A program made the position numbers and the translations under genes. A DNA stretch of 64,000 nt from Campylorhamphus procurvoides (lineage: Eukaryota; Chordata; Aves; Passeriformes; Dendrocolaptidae): positions 43,646 through 107,645 of the forward strand of contig WBMV01000087.1 of NCBI GenBank assembly GCA_013396655.1, read 5' to 3'. Numbering within the stretch: position 1 is the stretch's first letter; each line of letters starts with the position of its first letter. Below are positions 49,001 to 62,800 of this stretch, in pieces. The notes beneath the pieces are model-generated. The model saw only the letters and a list, made by a program, of their open reading frames with translations, ran no database searches and had not been told where the DNA came from.

Positions 49001-50734
49001 GACAAAGCAGACACTTGAGACTACAGTGTCACACCTGACTCTTTCGTGGAGGTTCTTCAGTCTTTGGTCTTTCCAACCTGTTTATGACTATCTATTATCC
49101 TATAGTGATTCAAACCTGGATAAGCAAGTAAAACCCGAGGTTATCCAAGACTGAAATCTTTTCTAACATTACATTTCACTGTCTTCTGTGAACTGAACTG
49201 ACATTTGATCCATGCTTTGTAAGAAATGTCATGCCAGGACAACAGCAGAATGCAGGGCACTCAGTAGTTGGCTTGCACCATCCAACTGCTGCTTACCAAA
49301 CTGCCTCTCTCATGGCTCTAATTGTGCTGGGATTTATAGAATTGAGAAGATTCAAATATTTGTGTGGTTTAAAAGGGAGAACCCGTTCCCTCCTGAAAAC
49401 AGAACATGGTCTGGTTTGCATGGGGCATGTGACTGTTTTGTATAAATACAATTAGGAAAAAGCAGAAATGTTTATAAATTTGATTCTGTGAAAGTTGTCT
49501 GGTTTTTTCACCCAATATTGATTTCACGAAACACTTTTCCAACTGGTAGCAGTAGTCCACAAAGGAAAAATTTCAGTGCAACATAAGAGGTAGCCTTTAA
49601 CAAAACAACAAACAAGTCCCCACCTCATGCCCTTGTTAAAAGTCTCTCTCCATCTCTCGTGTAGCCCTTTTTTGAGAAGGATATAAGCATTTCTTAACTA
49701 CAAATTTACATTTTATGATATATTTATGCTGACCCATTTTTTCAACAAAGAACATGTATTTAAAACACTGGTCAAATTTAGCTGGTTTACAAGTTCTTTC
49801 ATTTTAGTGTATACATGATTATTAGTTCAGTTTTCTGTTTTGTTCTTGGAAATAAATAATAAATTTAAAAAGAGCCCAAGTGATACACTGATCAATGCAA
49901 ATACAGTCAAATGATGAGAATGGTTGGAGTCCATCCAGCATAAAATCTACATATTTGACCATTATAACACGTGTGTAGCCGGTTAAGCAATACTTGTACA
50001 ATAATTTTAAGACTAAGTTTAAGTAACCAGTTAACCTGCTTTCTAACAATAGCTTTTTGGTTAAATCAACAGTTATCCTAAGGTAAATGCAGTCAGGCTG
50101 GCTCTTGCTTTCTTTAATATATTCCTGATGAAGGCCCAGATATTGCCCACAATCTGTTCAGGCAGCAAAGCAAAACACAAAATCACTGCTTTTACTTTTC
50201 AGATTTTATATAAAACTGAGAAAAAACTTGGAAAAATATTCTTGCAGATTTTACTGCGAAAAATCATACCTTACATCTCTGAGTCTACTTTGAAGTAATT
50301 TATGAAGTTTAGTAATAAAACTTTTTTAAAAATTGTTACTGTAGAATTCTGTAAGGAATAAATGGTATAATATATTTTCAGGATACCAGACAAAGCATTC
50401 TACATGTTCAGTATTTAAGCCAATTGTGTGCCCTGAAACCACACAAAGCATACAGCAACATTTGGATAATTATTTTCCATGGGAATTGCATAATATGTGT
50501 GGGCATAGTCTATCACCATAGAAGATGAAGCAGTTTGAGGGAGTCCATTAGGTAATCTAACAGTTTTTGCTATTCAGCTGGCGTGCTGAACAGCAAGAAC
50601 GTTGCATAATCACCATAAGAAATTAGCAGTTACGAAGTAGGTGAAACGGGAAAATTTTACTAAACAAAACACTGGTTGCAGCAATTTTATTGGACCAGCA
50701 CATCAGATGGGTGGAGAACATGCCCTGTGCACTG
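46065..50734. other. Unique stretch, no gene recognised
   Basis: Contains a block at about 46880-47600 where both strands have open frames of 97-133 codons. The + frame is strongly hydrophobic, but there is no signal peptide with splice context and no known domain. Otherwise AT-rich with no recognised repeats. Confidence 0.4.
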
Positions 50735-51010
50735 GGCCTCAGGAGATCTGGGCTTGCCCAGCCTGGAGAAGAGATGATTTTGGAGACACTCAAAAGCAGC
50801 TCTGGGCACTTATGAGAAGGTTACTGAAAAACTGAGCCAGGCTCTTTGTGAAGGTGCATGGAAGAGGGACAAAACACAAGCTTCAAATGAGAGAGTTTTA
50901 GGCTGGGTGTAAGGCAAGACATTTTCTCCATGAGGACAGTCAGGTGGTGACACAGGTTGCCCAAAGGGGCTCTCAACACTGGAGCATTTCAGGACATGCC
51001 AGCATCAGCT
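50735..51010 (+). mobile_element. Degraded CR1 LINE 3' fragment
   Basis: CTTGCCCAGCCTGGAGAAGA, a long internal gap, then AAAAACTGAGCCAGGCTCTT, AGTTTTAGGCTGGGTGTAAG and ACAGGTTGCCCAAAGG follow the CR1 ORF2 end and 3' region on the + strand. Many indels; no open frame of note. Confidence 0.82.
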
Positions 51011-51486
51011 TGGACCACCAACCTCCCCCAGGTCCTGCCAGCCACAGTGCTCAGACTCCAAGGAATGTCTTTAATAATATATTCAAACTTGATAGATAAG
51101 AGTTTCAAGTAATCTGAGTGAAAATAACCCAAATGCAAGAATTTAAGGCTAATATCAGCACATGTTTAAAATTGCTCACTGGCACCATCTCTTCTCAGGG
51201 ATCAGAAGAGCAACAGGGAGTTTGCCAGTGTAAGCTGAACTAAACTACAGACATTGCCACGGCTTCGTTAAAACTTGCTTTAAACACCCTGTCCAAAAAG
51301 AGGAGTTTCAGCAACTATTACATCCTCTCACCATTCCTGAGAGTTTCAGTCATTGCAATAAACTGCTGTGAGCTAGTAAATGACAGGGCTGAAGGAAAAT
51401 ACTGACGTTATTCAAATGGCTAGTTTTACATTTGAATAAATATTAATACAGAAACAATATATCACTTGTGGAAAGAAAAACATTAG
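51011..51486. other. Spacer between two CR1 pieces
   Basis: Unique AT-rich sequence; nothing recognised. Confidence 0.5.
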
Positions 51487-51975
51487 CAGGTCAAGGAAGG
51501 TGATTTGCCCCTTCTACTCCACTCTCGTGAGACTCCAGCTGGAGTACTGTGTCCAGTTCTGGATCCCCAAGATAAGAAGGACATGAACTTGCTGGAGCAA
51601 GGCCAGAGGAGGGCCATGAAGGTGACCAGAGAGCTGGATCACCTCTCCTATGAAGACAGGCTGAGAGAGATGGGGTTGTTCAGTCCAGAGAAGAGTTGGC
51701 TCCAGGGAGATCTTATAGCAGCCTTCCAGTACCTAAAGGGGCTACAACAGAGCAGGAGAGGGATTGTTGACAAGCACATGTAGTGACAGGACAATGGGGA
51801 ATGGCCTCAAACTGACAGGGTAGGTAGATATTGGGAAGACATTGTTTACTGTGAGGGTGATGAGACACTGCCCAGAGAAGGTGTGCATGCCCCATCCCCA
51901 GGTGTACCTGCCCATGGCAGGGGGCTTGGAACTAGATGGTCTTTGAGGTCCCTTCCAAATATGATTTTTTCATAG
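51487..51975 (+). mobile_element. CR1 LINE 3' fragment, + strand
   Basis: Carries the last part of ORF2 in a 92-codon open frame (51505-51783): [20 protein letters not shown], then LSYEDRLREMGLFSPEKSW and AFQYLKG. The 3' UTR-like sequence follows (CCATGGCAGGGGGCTTGGAA, ATGGTCTTTGAGGTCCC) to about 51970. It overlaps in content with the neighbour at 50735, so they are separate insertions. Confidence 0.93.
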
Positions 51976-54893
51976 AGATGCATATCTAATCCTTACATAT
52001 CTTAAAACTGAAAACCAGAAGTAGAATACCCAAAGAAGTGGTAATCAAGTTGATGATTTTACTCACTTTGCTGCATTATTTTCAGAAATCTAAAGAAAAC
52101 CCTAAAGGTTGAAGGAGTGAGCATCTTTATGTATTGCTTGATCCAAAATTCTGCAAGGACAGTGAATGTTCCCCTAGGTTAAAGTGTTCAGTCTAACTCA
52201 GCAGGAATAGAATAAAACATCAGCTTTCTGGCTCATACAGAGCAAATATGGTAGTTTGTAAGGAAGAGAAGAACAAACCAAATAGATTCACCAGGACTGA
52301 ACCACCAACAGCACAGAGTCAGAAGCAGAGTATGAGTTAATGAAATTCTTCATCTCCGTGCTTGGATGTATTGACAATAAAAGTTGAGTGATGGTGAGCA
52401 TTTTGGTAATAATCAAAACACAGGAGGATAATGGCTCCTTCTGCTTCTTTCAGGCTATTGGGGGGAAAATCCTTTTAATGTGGCCTGAAATATGAAGAAA
52501 TGCTATATAAGGAACTTTTACATACTACTGGTTTCAGCTTACGACTAACTGGATTAACGTGGTGCTGGACTCACCGTTGGCCTGTACAAGAGTAACAATA
52601 AAACCTATTTTGAAATGCTGTTAAAGTCTAGAAGAGATAAGAGACAAACAGAAAAGTGTGGCCAACTACTCCTTTACAGTTTGTCCCATAATCCAGTGTA
52701 TTGTAATAATTCTTTTTTTAAGGACAGTTATATAAAAACAATTACTATTTCATATGAGCTCACACATTTCTATAAGGAAACTTCCATCCCTCCTGTTGTA
52801 TCTTCCAGATTGTGCAGCATCTTGTGAATCACACCTGATTAAGACATGTTTATGAAAAGGGACAGTTAAAGGTGCCAAGTATAGCCCAGTGCTCAAGCCA
52901 TTGCCTTGTCTGCTATTTATCTAAAGAATTCTTAAGAAGTGAAAATAGCTTTCAGTCCAATAGAGTAGGAAAAGACAAGAAATATTTAATGGTTGTGAAT
53001 ATGTTTAATACTGTATCATGCAGTGGTCCATAAGTCTCTAAAAAGTGGAGGACAGAGCCCACACTACAGACATTCCAGCTTCCACAGGCAAATCTGGGAG
53101 CACTCCAGTGTCCACAGGCTGACCACCCACTTGAAATGATGTACCACAGGGCTCCTTCTGGAGATTGTGGATGGTATGAAGGAAATGGGAGGAGAAGTGC
53201 CTTGGTATATAAACAAGTGGTAATTAAACAAGCTCTGTTAGACATGCCTTAATGGTCACACTAGAAAGACACAAAAAAAGCAAATAATGAAGGCAAAATG
53301 AGAGACAGCAGGAAAAACATTCTCTGCAAACTTAAGGAGAAAGACTCCAAAATCTGTCAGCACTGACGTCTCTCACAAACTGAGAAACTGCCAATTGGAA
53401 GAGAACAAGCTCTCTACAGTTCTGGCAGCAGTAAGTCATTCCAGCTGGTCACAAAAGCATTTTGCTCCTGCACCTCACCAAACCTTCTCTCCCCTCCTCC
53501 AGCCACACACTCCTGTCCACTCCCTTGCTCACACTCTGGCATCCATCAAATCCTTCCCTGGGCTGCATCAGGTAACTAATGTAACCAAAAATTAAATTAA
53601 TGGGGGGAAAAAGAAAGGGTTATCTGCAGGATTTGCAAGTTGAAGCAGCTCAAAGAGCCCAATGCATGTGAAAGCTGGTGCATGCTGCAGGTGGAACCAA
53701 GCACAGGGAATGGGAGAAAAAGGGGAGGGAGAAGTCATTTCTGCTGTGACTGGGCTATTGCTCACTTCAGTGATACCCTCCAGCATCACAAAATCACAAG
53801 TGCTATGGACATGTCATCTCATAACACTGGTGTCCTTGTAAAACCCATACTGATATATTAAATTGGAGAACAAAAAAAAACCAAACCATGCAATGCCATA
53901 CAAATGCCAAAAGAAAATATATTTGCATAAGCAGAACTGTTCTGTATAGCCTGCCAGGTTTTGAAGATGCAGTGTAACTTTTGCTGAGTAGTTTCAAGTA
54001 GTATCACTAGCATTTCATTTCAACAATAAGAGCCAAATGTTTCATGGCAGTGAATTCTGCCATAGCCCTTGCCATGAATTAACATATACTTACATATAAT
54101 TACAATAAACTTTCAAACATAGTAAGATCAGCACCAGTTTTACTAGTGAAAAAAGAAAAAAAAAGTGCAATTAATAGCTATAAACTGTATTTTTCTAGAT
54201 AGGTCAGTAATTTCTCTTGATTTGGACCTTCAGTTCTGCACACTGGCAGTTGTTACCATACTTCATTCGTTGTCTAAATTATCTGCAATTGCAGTTGCAT
54301 TTTGTGTTCTGACACCAATTGTCCATTTTTATGGTTCAATTCCCTTTCATTTTTGAACACACTGACAATGAACAACAGCAGCAATATGCAAATATGTAGA
54401 GATTAAATTTTTAACTTTAATTGCAGGAGATGCACAGCCTCCTTAGAGCATAGGCATTAAGGCAATTTATGAATGAGTAAACTGAGCTGTAAAAAGCTCA
54501 TCTGATTTACTCAGTCACACAAACATGTCTGTACAATAGTTGAAAAGGGAACAGAGAAACCCTCATGCCCTGATGTAATTGCTAGACCATATGCCTTCTT
54601 TTCATAATGTGCCATCAACACATCTGTAGTTCAACACCCCTGTGCTTCCTTCTTGCCCCAGTGTTTACCCATTCTCAGAAATTTATTCCAGTCTCACAAA
54701 CTCTTATTACATCTGCTTTTGAAAATTGACCTATATCAGCAACAGCTTATGAGTTACTCAAATAAGCAAAAGACCCAGCAACCACTGAAAAATCGAGTCA
54801 GTACTTCCTATTTCAAATCTTACTGACTTCAATTAATGTAATGTATAATCCTCATGTTGCTAGCTGGATCAGAGAGAGGACACTAACATTCAC

Positions 54894-54895
<2 letters not shown>

Positions 54896-54920
<25 letters not shown>
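54896..54920. repeat. AT microsatellite
   Basis: Twelve and a half perfect AT units, followed by CACATC. Confidence 0.97.
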
Positions 54921-54924
<4 letters not shown>

Positions 54925-55360
54925 TCATCATTTAAGCACAGGAACAAGCATGGGTCTCTTTAGAAAAAAATGGGAGAACTTAATGTAAATGAAAAAGTGG
55001 CCTAGGAAAAATGATCATTCATCATGGAAACGAGGCTTGAAGCCATCTGTCGTGTAGGCATTTCCATTCAGCTTGCAGACACTCGTGTTGGGACCTATGC
55101 TGACTTCCAGGACAGCGAGTCTGCGTCACCTTGGGCAAGAGGATTGGAATCTCTTAATCTAAAAAGAAAATTAAGTGATCTGAAGCAGTATCCTATGGCA
55201 ACAGATTAGGATGTGAATGAGATGAAATTCAAAATACTATAAATACAAGAAACACCCAGCCCCAAGCTGTCATACCTTCAAAGCCACAATTTACTAAGCA
55301 CAGTGGAAGAGCCCTGGATGTTCCCCCCTCACCACAGCCCAGTGTCTCCCTTATTTTCAG

Positions 55361-55373
55361 GAAGCAGCACGAG
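55361..55373 (+). other. Candidate microexon, 13 nt (or 37 nt)
   Basis: GAAGCAGCACGAG lies between a strong acceptor (TCTCCCTTATTTTCAG) and a near-consensus donor (GTAAGTC). A second acceptor 24 bases upstream (CCCCCCTCACCACAG, exon from 55337) would give a 37-nt exon in an open frame. Neither length is a multiple of three. It may be a true small exon, a noncoding-RNA exon or chance. Confidence 0.22.
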
Positions 55374-56140
55374 GTAAGTCAGCAAGAGAGTCCCAGGTGA
55401 CCTAGCAGCTCTTTTCTGAAGATACAGAACAATAATGCTAATGTAAGTGTATGCCCTCATGTGTTCAAAGACAGAGATGAGTATTTATGGACAGCAAGAT
55501 TTGATTTTGTTTATGTATATCTTTATTTTTAAAACATCATTAAATGGCATATAGCACACCACATGGCACAGCATGAAATGAGACCAGAACTTTGGAACAG
55601 ACCATTGGTTATGGAAGTACCTAGACTGCATCAATTATATTTTTGCTAATAGGGTGTTTATATTAATATTTCATGTAAGTTAGTGAGAGTGTTCGCTTTG
55701 ATGTACATGCTTCAGTTGAATCATGGGAAAAACCTTCACCAAGAAAACAGCTTGATTTTTCTACCTAGTAGTTTTGCAAGGCCTTAGAAGTATTCCAAAT
55801 AATTTCTACAGTATTCCCATGTGTATTAAAAGTTTTTGGAGATATTCTCCATTTCTTTTGAACTACATGGTTTCCCAGTATCTTCGTTCAGGCATCTGAA
55901 ATGTAACAGCAGTGTGGTTTGAGTCAGCAATCTAAAAAATCCAGAAGGATAGGACACTGCAAAGCATTAAGTGATAAAAGCAAAGCCTTCATTTTGAAAA
56001 ATCAGGCCCAGAATTGTTAACAAGATACAGCAGAATTGTTCTTCTCTATAAAGGCCACCAAAGACTCCTCATAACAGATGAATGAACACTGAGCTTTCAT
56101 TAATTTTACATTTTTTAAACATTGCTACTATAGGACCTAA

Positions 56141-56170
56141 ATGAATTGAGCAATCATGAATTGAGCAATC
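56141..56170. repeat. 15-bp tandem duplication
   Basis: ATGAATTGAGCAATC occurs twice in direct succession without a mismatch. Confidence 0.9.
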
Positions 56171-56190
56171 AAAAAAGTAGACTTGTCCTT

Positions 56191-56259
56191 ATAATCATCA
56201 TCATCAACATCCTCTTCCTCCTCATCATCATCCTCATTACCCACAGCAGCAGCAGCCTC
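56191..56259. repeat. Compound trinucleotide microsatellite
   Basis: Blocks of ATC, then CTC/TTC, ATC again, and finally CAG units. No coding frame with splice support surrounds it. Confidence 0.9.
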
Positions 56260-59200
56260 ATGTTATTCTGTGATGCTGTGCAAAATCCCAGGTCTGTACT
56301 CAGCTAACCTCTGTTGTCCACACACAGTGCAAGGCTCCTTTTGCCTAACATTTCTAATATTCTTTGAGATGCTTCAGGCACATTATGTTTGAGTGAAGGA
56401 TGCAATGTATTACTACTCCTTCTCTGAGCAAATCTATCTGTTTGATGTGTGCCTTCATTCCGAAGCAATTGCTTAAAGAGGGATCGTATTTTTGCACATC
56501 ACCTAAAAAATTATACTGAAATAAATCCTTCCATTCAGGATTTTAGAGTTTCATTTCTCCTCCTTTTTGCAGTAAACGCACCTGAAATATCTGAGATGCT
56601 AAATTAGAGAGTAACATGAAGCCAGCAGAACATCAGGGTAGCTGGTAACAGGAAACATGTCTAATTTCTATCATTGCTTGTAACATTTTCAGACATTGCT
56701 TAGATGGTTTTCAAATAAAGCATGAAACTCTCAATTCCAATTGTCACTGAGTAGATGAAAGGAATGCTTGGCTGAATTTAAAAACATTTGGAATTATTTT
56801 CAAGCCTGGATAGCTTACATAAAACTACTAGTCTTAGTTTTCCTTTGTTTCCCTTATAGGGGATTGAAAAGGGATGGGAATAGTTCTAGTGACATTATCC
56901 TGAGATCACCACACTCTTAGAGGAAATCACAAGTTTAGAGGCTTCCTTGCTTCCAGGCTCAATTAAAATCACTCAAGGTTTTTTACAGTGCTATTTGCAA
57001 TAGCTGTCTTTAAGCTCCCATAAAGTCTATTTCATTTTCTCTAAACCTGTTAGATCAGAAGTACCAGCAGATTATTATGGGAGGACATATTGTACCATTT
57101 TCCTTACATATCTCTGGATCATCTGAGCTGATGTTTGGAAATAGCTGGCTTTCTATCCAAGACTCCAGAAGTTCACCTAAAAATAGTAATAAGGAGATAG
57201 CACAGCTATGTGAACACAGTGGTCATAAAAGACTAGAACATACCAAGAGCTGCACGTTAAGGAATTTTAGCGTTTGGTGCTTTTGGTTTGTTTGTAGAGT
57301 TCAGTTTTTTAAAATGAATCTTTATCTCTGTTCTGTAAAGTCAGTTCAGAGGAGTGATAAGAAATTTTGACCAAACTCTAAAAATTTAAGCAAATCTTCC
57401 TGTACAATCATATTCCCATCACCTTACACAGTAAGTTGATGACACATGTAATTGAACAGAATAACCCAAAGACTTCACAAAATGTTGCAAAGACAATCAC
57501 CACTAATACTACTGCACATACAGTCCACACACCCAGATTCTGTAAGACACTGCAGTTCATCCCTTACTAAAAGGAATACTGGGTGGAACGAATTACTTGA
57601 TTCTGTAGAAAAACTGCACGCAATGACTTTTGACTACGGCTGTCATGAACATATTAACTATACATTTCCACCAGTAAAAAAAGCCCCATATTATTTCTAC
57701 TGACCTGAGCATTCATGAGTCAACTCTGTGTCCTTTGAACACCTTTAATTTTTTATTTCTTTCATTTTGAGAAAGAACAACTGACATGACAACATCAGGG
57801 GTTGTGTTAAAGTTACAGCTGTGCTATAGAGCCTTGAAGAGGATGAACTTTATTTCCCCAATTCTGAACTGACAGGTCCATGAAAACGTGCCTATGAATA
57901 CCAATGTAGAGTTCCATTCTTGCCACATAATGAAAAATGCAAAATAAACAGACTTCCAACATTTCATTGCCTACTTTGTTGGAAATAATTGCCTAATTTG
58001 TGTAATTGTTTCATTTTTCATACACTAGATTTTTTTTCCCCTTGGAAACTTGTTTTCATGGACTGGAGACACTGGATGGCAGGTTCAATCTGTTTTGGTA
58101 CCCTGGACAGATTTGTTTTCTCCAAAGTTCATTGGTTTCCTCAAAAGTCTTTCACTGCCCTCTACACAAGCAGAGTAATCTGACCTCAACCACTAAAATT
58201 CACACATCACAGAGACATATTATTTTTTTGGCAAAGGTATAATTTAATTAGAGGCATCATTTAATTTAAAGGTATCATTTCATTTCATAATTTAAACCTC
58301 TAGTTTGGTGTGTCTGCACCACACATTTGGGCTCCCCTCAGTAGTGTTTCATTGAGGAAAACACATCTGCAGCATAAATAATATGTACTTTCAAAGCATG
58401 TGCCATGGTGAGGTTATTAAAAATTATTTGCTACTGAACTTGGCACTTGGAATTTGTCAGATAGGCTTGGTGCAAATTGTATTGGTGCCTTAATTGTTCC
58501 ACACCACACATCTGTTCTGCCATAATGAGCATCTTCAGCCTGCTGTCAGTGGTAATGAAACAACAGAGTTTATGAAATGATTCTGACTTTAGACATTGGC
58601 ACGTTAATCTGAGTTTGGAATTCCTCTGTCCACTAAAAGGCTGGGCATGAAACAGCAACTGATCATAAAACTGGAGTTTGAAAATATGTTTTCCATCTGA
58701 ATCAGAGATCTTCCCTTGCTTTTTTATTAATTAGTAAAATCATCATAAAGGCTCACATAATCAAAAATATAAGACCTGCACCCTGGCTTAGGAAAGCCAA
58801 TCTCTCACCCTTGGTTGCTCCACGCTGTAAATGGTTATGCTTGGATTAGCCAGAGACATTACAGACTTTTTTAATTCAGATTGGCACTTGCTGAAAGTGT
58901 AGTAATATAAATTGAAGTCCATGCAATGTCATTTGGAAAACAACAGTAACCAGTCCTACATCCCAAGTATTGTCAGCAGATAATTATCAAAGCTGGAATT
59001 GTTAATAGAAAACAGCTACAGGTTGCTTCAAAGTAGATCTTAATCTTTTTTTTTCTCTGCATATAATTGATCTTGGTCAGATTATTGCTACGCCCTTCCT
59101 CCCAAACATATTTACAACTTTTAATGACAAATAAATAATGATAATGACAAATAGTTACACCTATTCTCAAATGCAGCATGTACAGGAATCTGCAAGTCAT

Positions 59201-59570
59201 TATGGCAGCAAACTAACAACAATACCAGATAGCAGGGGATTTCTTTAGTGCTTTCCATTCCACCATTAGTCTTTCCCTCCTGCATTTTACATGTGTGTTA
59301 AGTCTCATCCAAAATCCATGGAAGGGTTTGAATTCAGTTGGGCACTGTTTGTAGCAAACCCTATTTTTGCCCCGAGCCTCCTGCCACCAAGAAGCAGCGT
59401 GCCCTTGGGACACTGTGCTGCTGGAGCACCAAGTGACACTGAGGGGACAGTGGCATTGACCAACAGGCAAAGTCCTGTGTGTTTGCACCACAGCAGAGGC
59501 TGGTTTGGTGAGCTCAGGCTTCAAGAGGGCAAAGAAAGAACAGAGCCCCTCAGAAGATTCTCTCTTATGC

Positions 59571-59860
59571 ATTCTACATGCTGTGAAAGAAAGCAGATCG
59601 TTTTATTGAGAAATTTTCCAAACAATTTAAAGACTGCAAGCCTTCGGTTTCAAAGGTTAACGCGGGGTTTACATAATGCATAAACTGTTAATTGGATTCA
59701 ATTCTTCCCTTGAAGAACTAAACACAGAAGAGTTTCTGTTTATTTGAAAGGCAGAGATGGCATTTTATCAACCGCTGACAGGCTTTGAAAGACGACATCC
59801 ATCGAGCAAAGTTCAACCACACTCTCGCAAGGACAATTCTTATTTATTCTGGTCTGGCAC
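59571..59860. promoter_or_regulatory. Possible conserved enhancer, CpG-retaining
   Basis: About 290 bp with at least eight CpGs in a region where CpG is otherwise scarce, yet not GC-rich overall. It contains homeodomain-like words (GTTAATTGG, ATAATGCATAAAC), a CTGACAG MEIS/TGIF-type site, a CTTTGAAAG TCF-like word and AAAGTTCAA (nuclear-receptor-like). No intact exon is seen; an overlapping 130-codon frame ending at 59683 has no domain. Composition and motif density resemble vertebrate conserved noncoding elements; conservation itself could not be tested. Confidence 0.35.
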
Positions 59861-62800
59861 CTGGGCCAGGAAGAACTTGAGGAAGACACTTTTTTAACTA
59901 GTTCCACCATTTGTTCCTTCAGGCTACTGTCACATTGACTCCAGGGACCTGAAAGTAGCCAAAGGCTGCTGCCAACTGCTCAAGGTCCCTTTTGGGATAA
60001 GGACAACAGCAGGGACAGCAGAACCACTTCACGTCAGGCAGGCAGTAGCTGAGGTGTCAGTCAGCCTTCTGAACCCTTCCCATCCTCTCTTAGGCCACTT
60101 TCATGTTCCCAAAGCCACAAAAGAGAGAAAGCCAAAAGAACAGTCTCAAGGTAGTCAATGAAAGTAACATCCCTCAACCTAACTCTTCTTTCGAAAAGAG
60201 AACACTATTATAAATTTTAAAAAAGAAGCAGCAAATAGAAATAAATCATGATAACTCACACTATGAAGCAAATAAAGAATTTAAAGGGATAGGTGCAAAA
60301 GAACAAACTTCAACTGCTTTGTGCTTTACTGGAATTAAAAAAATAAAAGTTTCTGCTGTCAAAAATAGTGCAAAGTGCTTCTCTGACACCCACAATATTT
60401 CAAAGACAATATAGCTTTCAATCAATAAAATCAATTGTGCACCACAAAAAGTTTTCAAATGCCTTTTAAAATTTTGAAAATATCTTTGTCTTCCTTTATG
60501 AGATCTACTTGTTTAATTCAGTTGCAAATATATTTGTAAAGCTACAGCTTTTGTTTACGAAGGCTGTTCTACAGTAAAGAAGAATGAAATTTATTTTCAT
60601 ATAGCAAATGGAATATTAAAAATTTCAGAACCATACACCACGGAAAAATTACATGATTTAAAAAAAATAAAAGACCAAGTTTAAAAATTGAAACTTGTTC
60701 TAAACAATAGAACTGAGTCATCTTGATGCCTGGGCATCCCAAAAAATCATTCTTGTCTTTAAGACAACATTTAAAAGACAGAAGATAGCATAAAATGCAA
60801 AAGATAACATTTTAAAATCATTTCACTTGAATGAGAAAGCCAATTACTGCAATAAAGAGATGACAATAAAGCATTTATTTGTCCTCTTAGAAAACGGACT
60901 CCTTGATCTCAGCCAAATTTTGGCCAAGCAAATCATTGCAGACAAGATTATGTCTTTTGTCATGTGCTCATCAACCACAGATCCTATTTTGTTGTGAAGA
61001 AAGGCCCATTTAGATTAGACTCAAATACAGAACCATATCCTGACTTTCTCCCAAAAAGTCTTATTGACAAACAAAAACTTATAAGATGGAACCTGATAAT
61101 AAATAGGACAAACCTTTCTGCCCAAAATTATTGTTATTCTAATTTTGTTCTGCTTCACCTTCAAAAAAATTTCAGCTGAGAAAAAGATATTGAGTTTCTG
61201 TTGTTTACTTGCTTGGTTTTGTTGGGTTTAGGTTTGTTTTTCCTTTTTCCCTCCAGATAAACAGATTGCATATTTAATTCCAAGTCCCCACAGGAACAAT
61301 ATTCAAGGTTTCAAAACTATATGGGTTTATCACCAGAAAATTGGAAGTTGTTCCCCTCTTCAGCTCTCATTTATGAATATCAGAATTCTGGAAGCCACCA
61401 CTTAGGACAAGACTGTCAAAATAAATAAACTAAAATTTTAGTCAACACTTAATGTCTAATACTATAAATTAAATTGATAAATACAACACAGTCAAGGCTG
61501 GCAGAGATCCTGCAGTGCAAAGTGTTACCCCCTGGCCTCAAGAGGGAGCCAGAAATATTCCCTGTGAGAAAGTAATCTGCAATTTAAAGAACTATTGGAG
61601 AGAAAAATTTTCCATGAGTGGTATGATCAAAAATATATGATCAAATATAGTCAAGCTTGAACCTGCACTTCTTGGACAAGTGTCCCTCCAGATTCTTAAT
61701 TCTTGGCACCACTTTATTTGTCTTTGCCAGAAATGTTTCTGTGGGTCACCCTAAGGGCTTCCAGGGACCAATGATCAATATCCACTGACAGTGAGCTTGA
61801 CAAAAACACATTATTAAATGTATTTTCCTTAATACAGGCACTGTCACTACTCACAGCCCATAGTCCTGTGTGTCTGGATGCAATAGCACAGTCAAGAGCA
61901 GACACACGTGCTTCAAGGAAACATGTTAGCTTGGGAAAAGGACTAATGTATGATAAAAATAATAAAATGAAGTGCAGTAGAAGTGGCTGTGTTTGTTCAG
62001 CCTCATTCATTTCATTTGTAAGAGAAGAGATGAGGGTTGTGAAGCAGCTGTACAACACCAGTTCAGTGAAAGCCTTTCTATTACTAACAGTAAATATCTA
62101 TTATTTAGATATGTATAGAAAATCTGTAATTTTGCTTCTTGGACAAAATATTTGGGGTTTTAAGAGCATTTAAAAAAACATAAAGAGCATATAAGCATCA
62201 CCTTCTTTCTTGTTTTCCAAACACTGACAATCCTGAATGTGAGACTGCATCACTTTCCTGCATGTTGCTTTAACCCAAAGTATGGGATAATGTATACCTG
62301 CCACCTTACACACCGTTTGAGTGACATTCATTCTCTCTAACCATATCTTAGCATTTATAATTCTTCTCCTGAGTGGGATTGCCCATCTTATATAAGCCCT
62401 GATTTCCAAGGTTGGCTCACATTCTCTTTTCGAAGAAATTAATTTTAAACAGCAGAATTTAAGGGTTCTTCCTAATACAATCTATGTTTTTGAAACCATA
62501 CTTGGCATTTAATTCTTCATCTATCTCTAAGCCTTCAGTTTTCTTTTTATAAATACTTTTCCCAAAAGTATTTCCAACAGATAAATTATTTGCATTCTCT
62601 GGTATTTGGAATTTGATTCTATTTGGAAGTCTTCCTCAAATATGTGCACATTTTAAGACGTATTCTCAAAGTGAAAAAATAAAGAATTCTTACTGCTGTA
62701 TTTTCATTTTATTTGTATGTTTCATATTACTGAGATAGAAATCATTTGTTTCTTCCACAGATTGCTTTTATTTTCTACTCCTGCAGAGTGTGCTTCTTAT

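Larger units (their letters stand above)
51976..59570. other. Long unique stretch with simple repeats
   Basis: No gene recognised. Contains simple repeats at 54896-54920, 56141-56170 and 56191-56259, and a splice-bounded short segment at 55361-55373. The rest is AT-rich without known repeats. Confidence 0.45.

Noticed and set aside
59291..59683. 130-codon + strand frame as a gene
   Set aside because: No domain or splice signals; an overlapping antisense frame is equally long, and the region looks regulatory instead.
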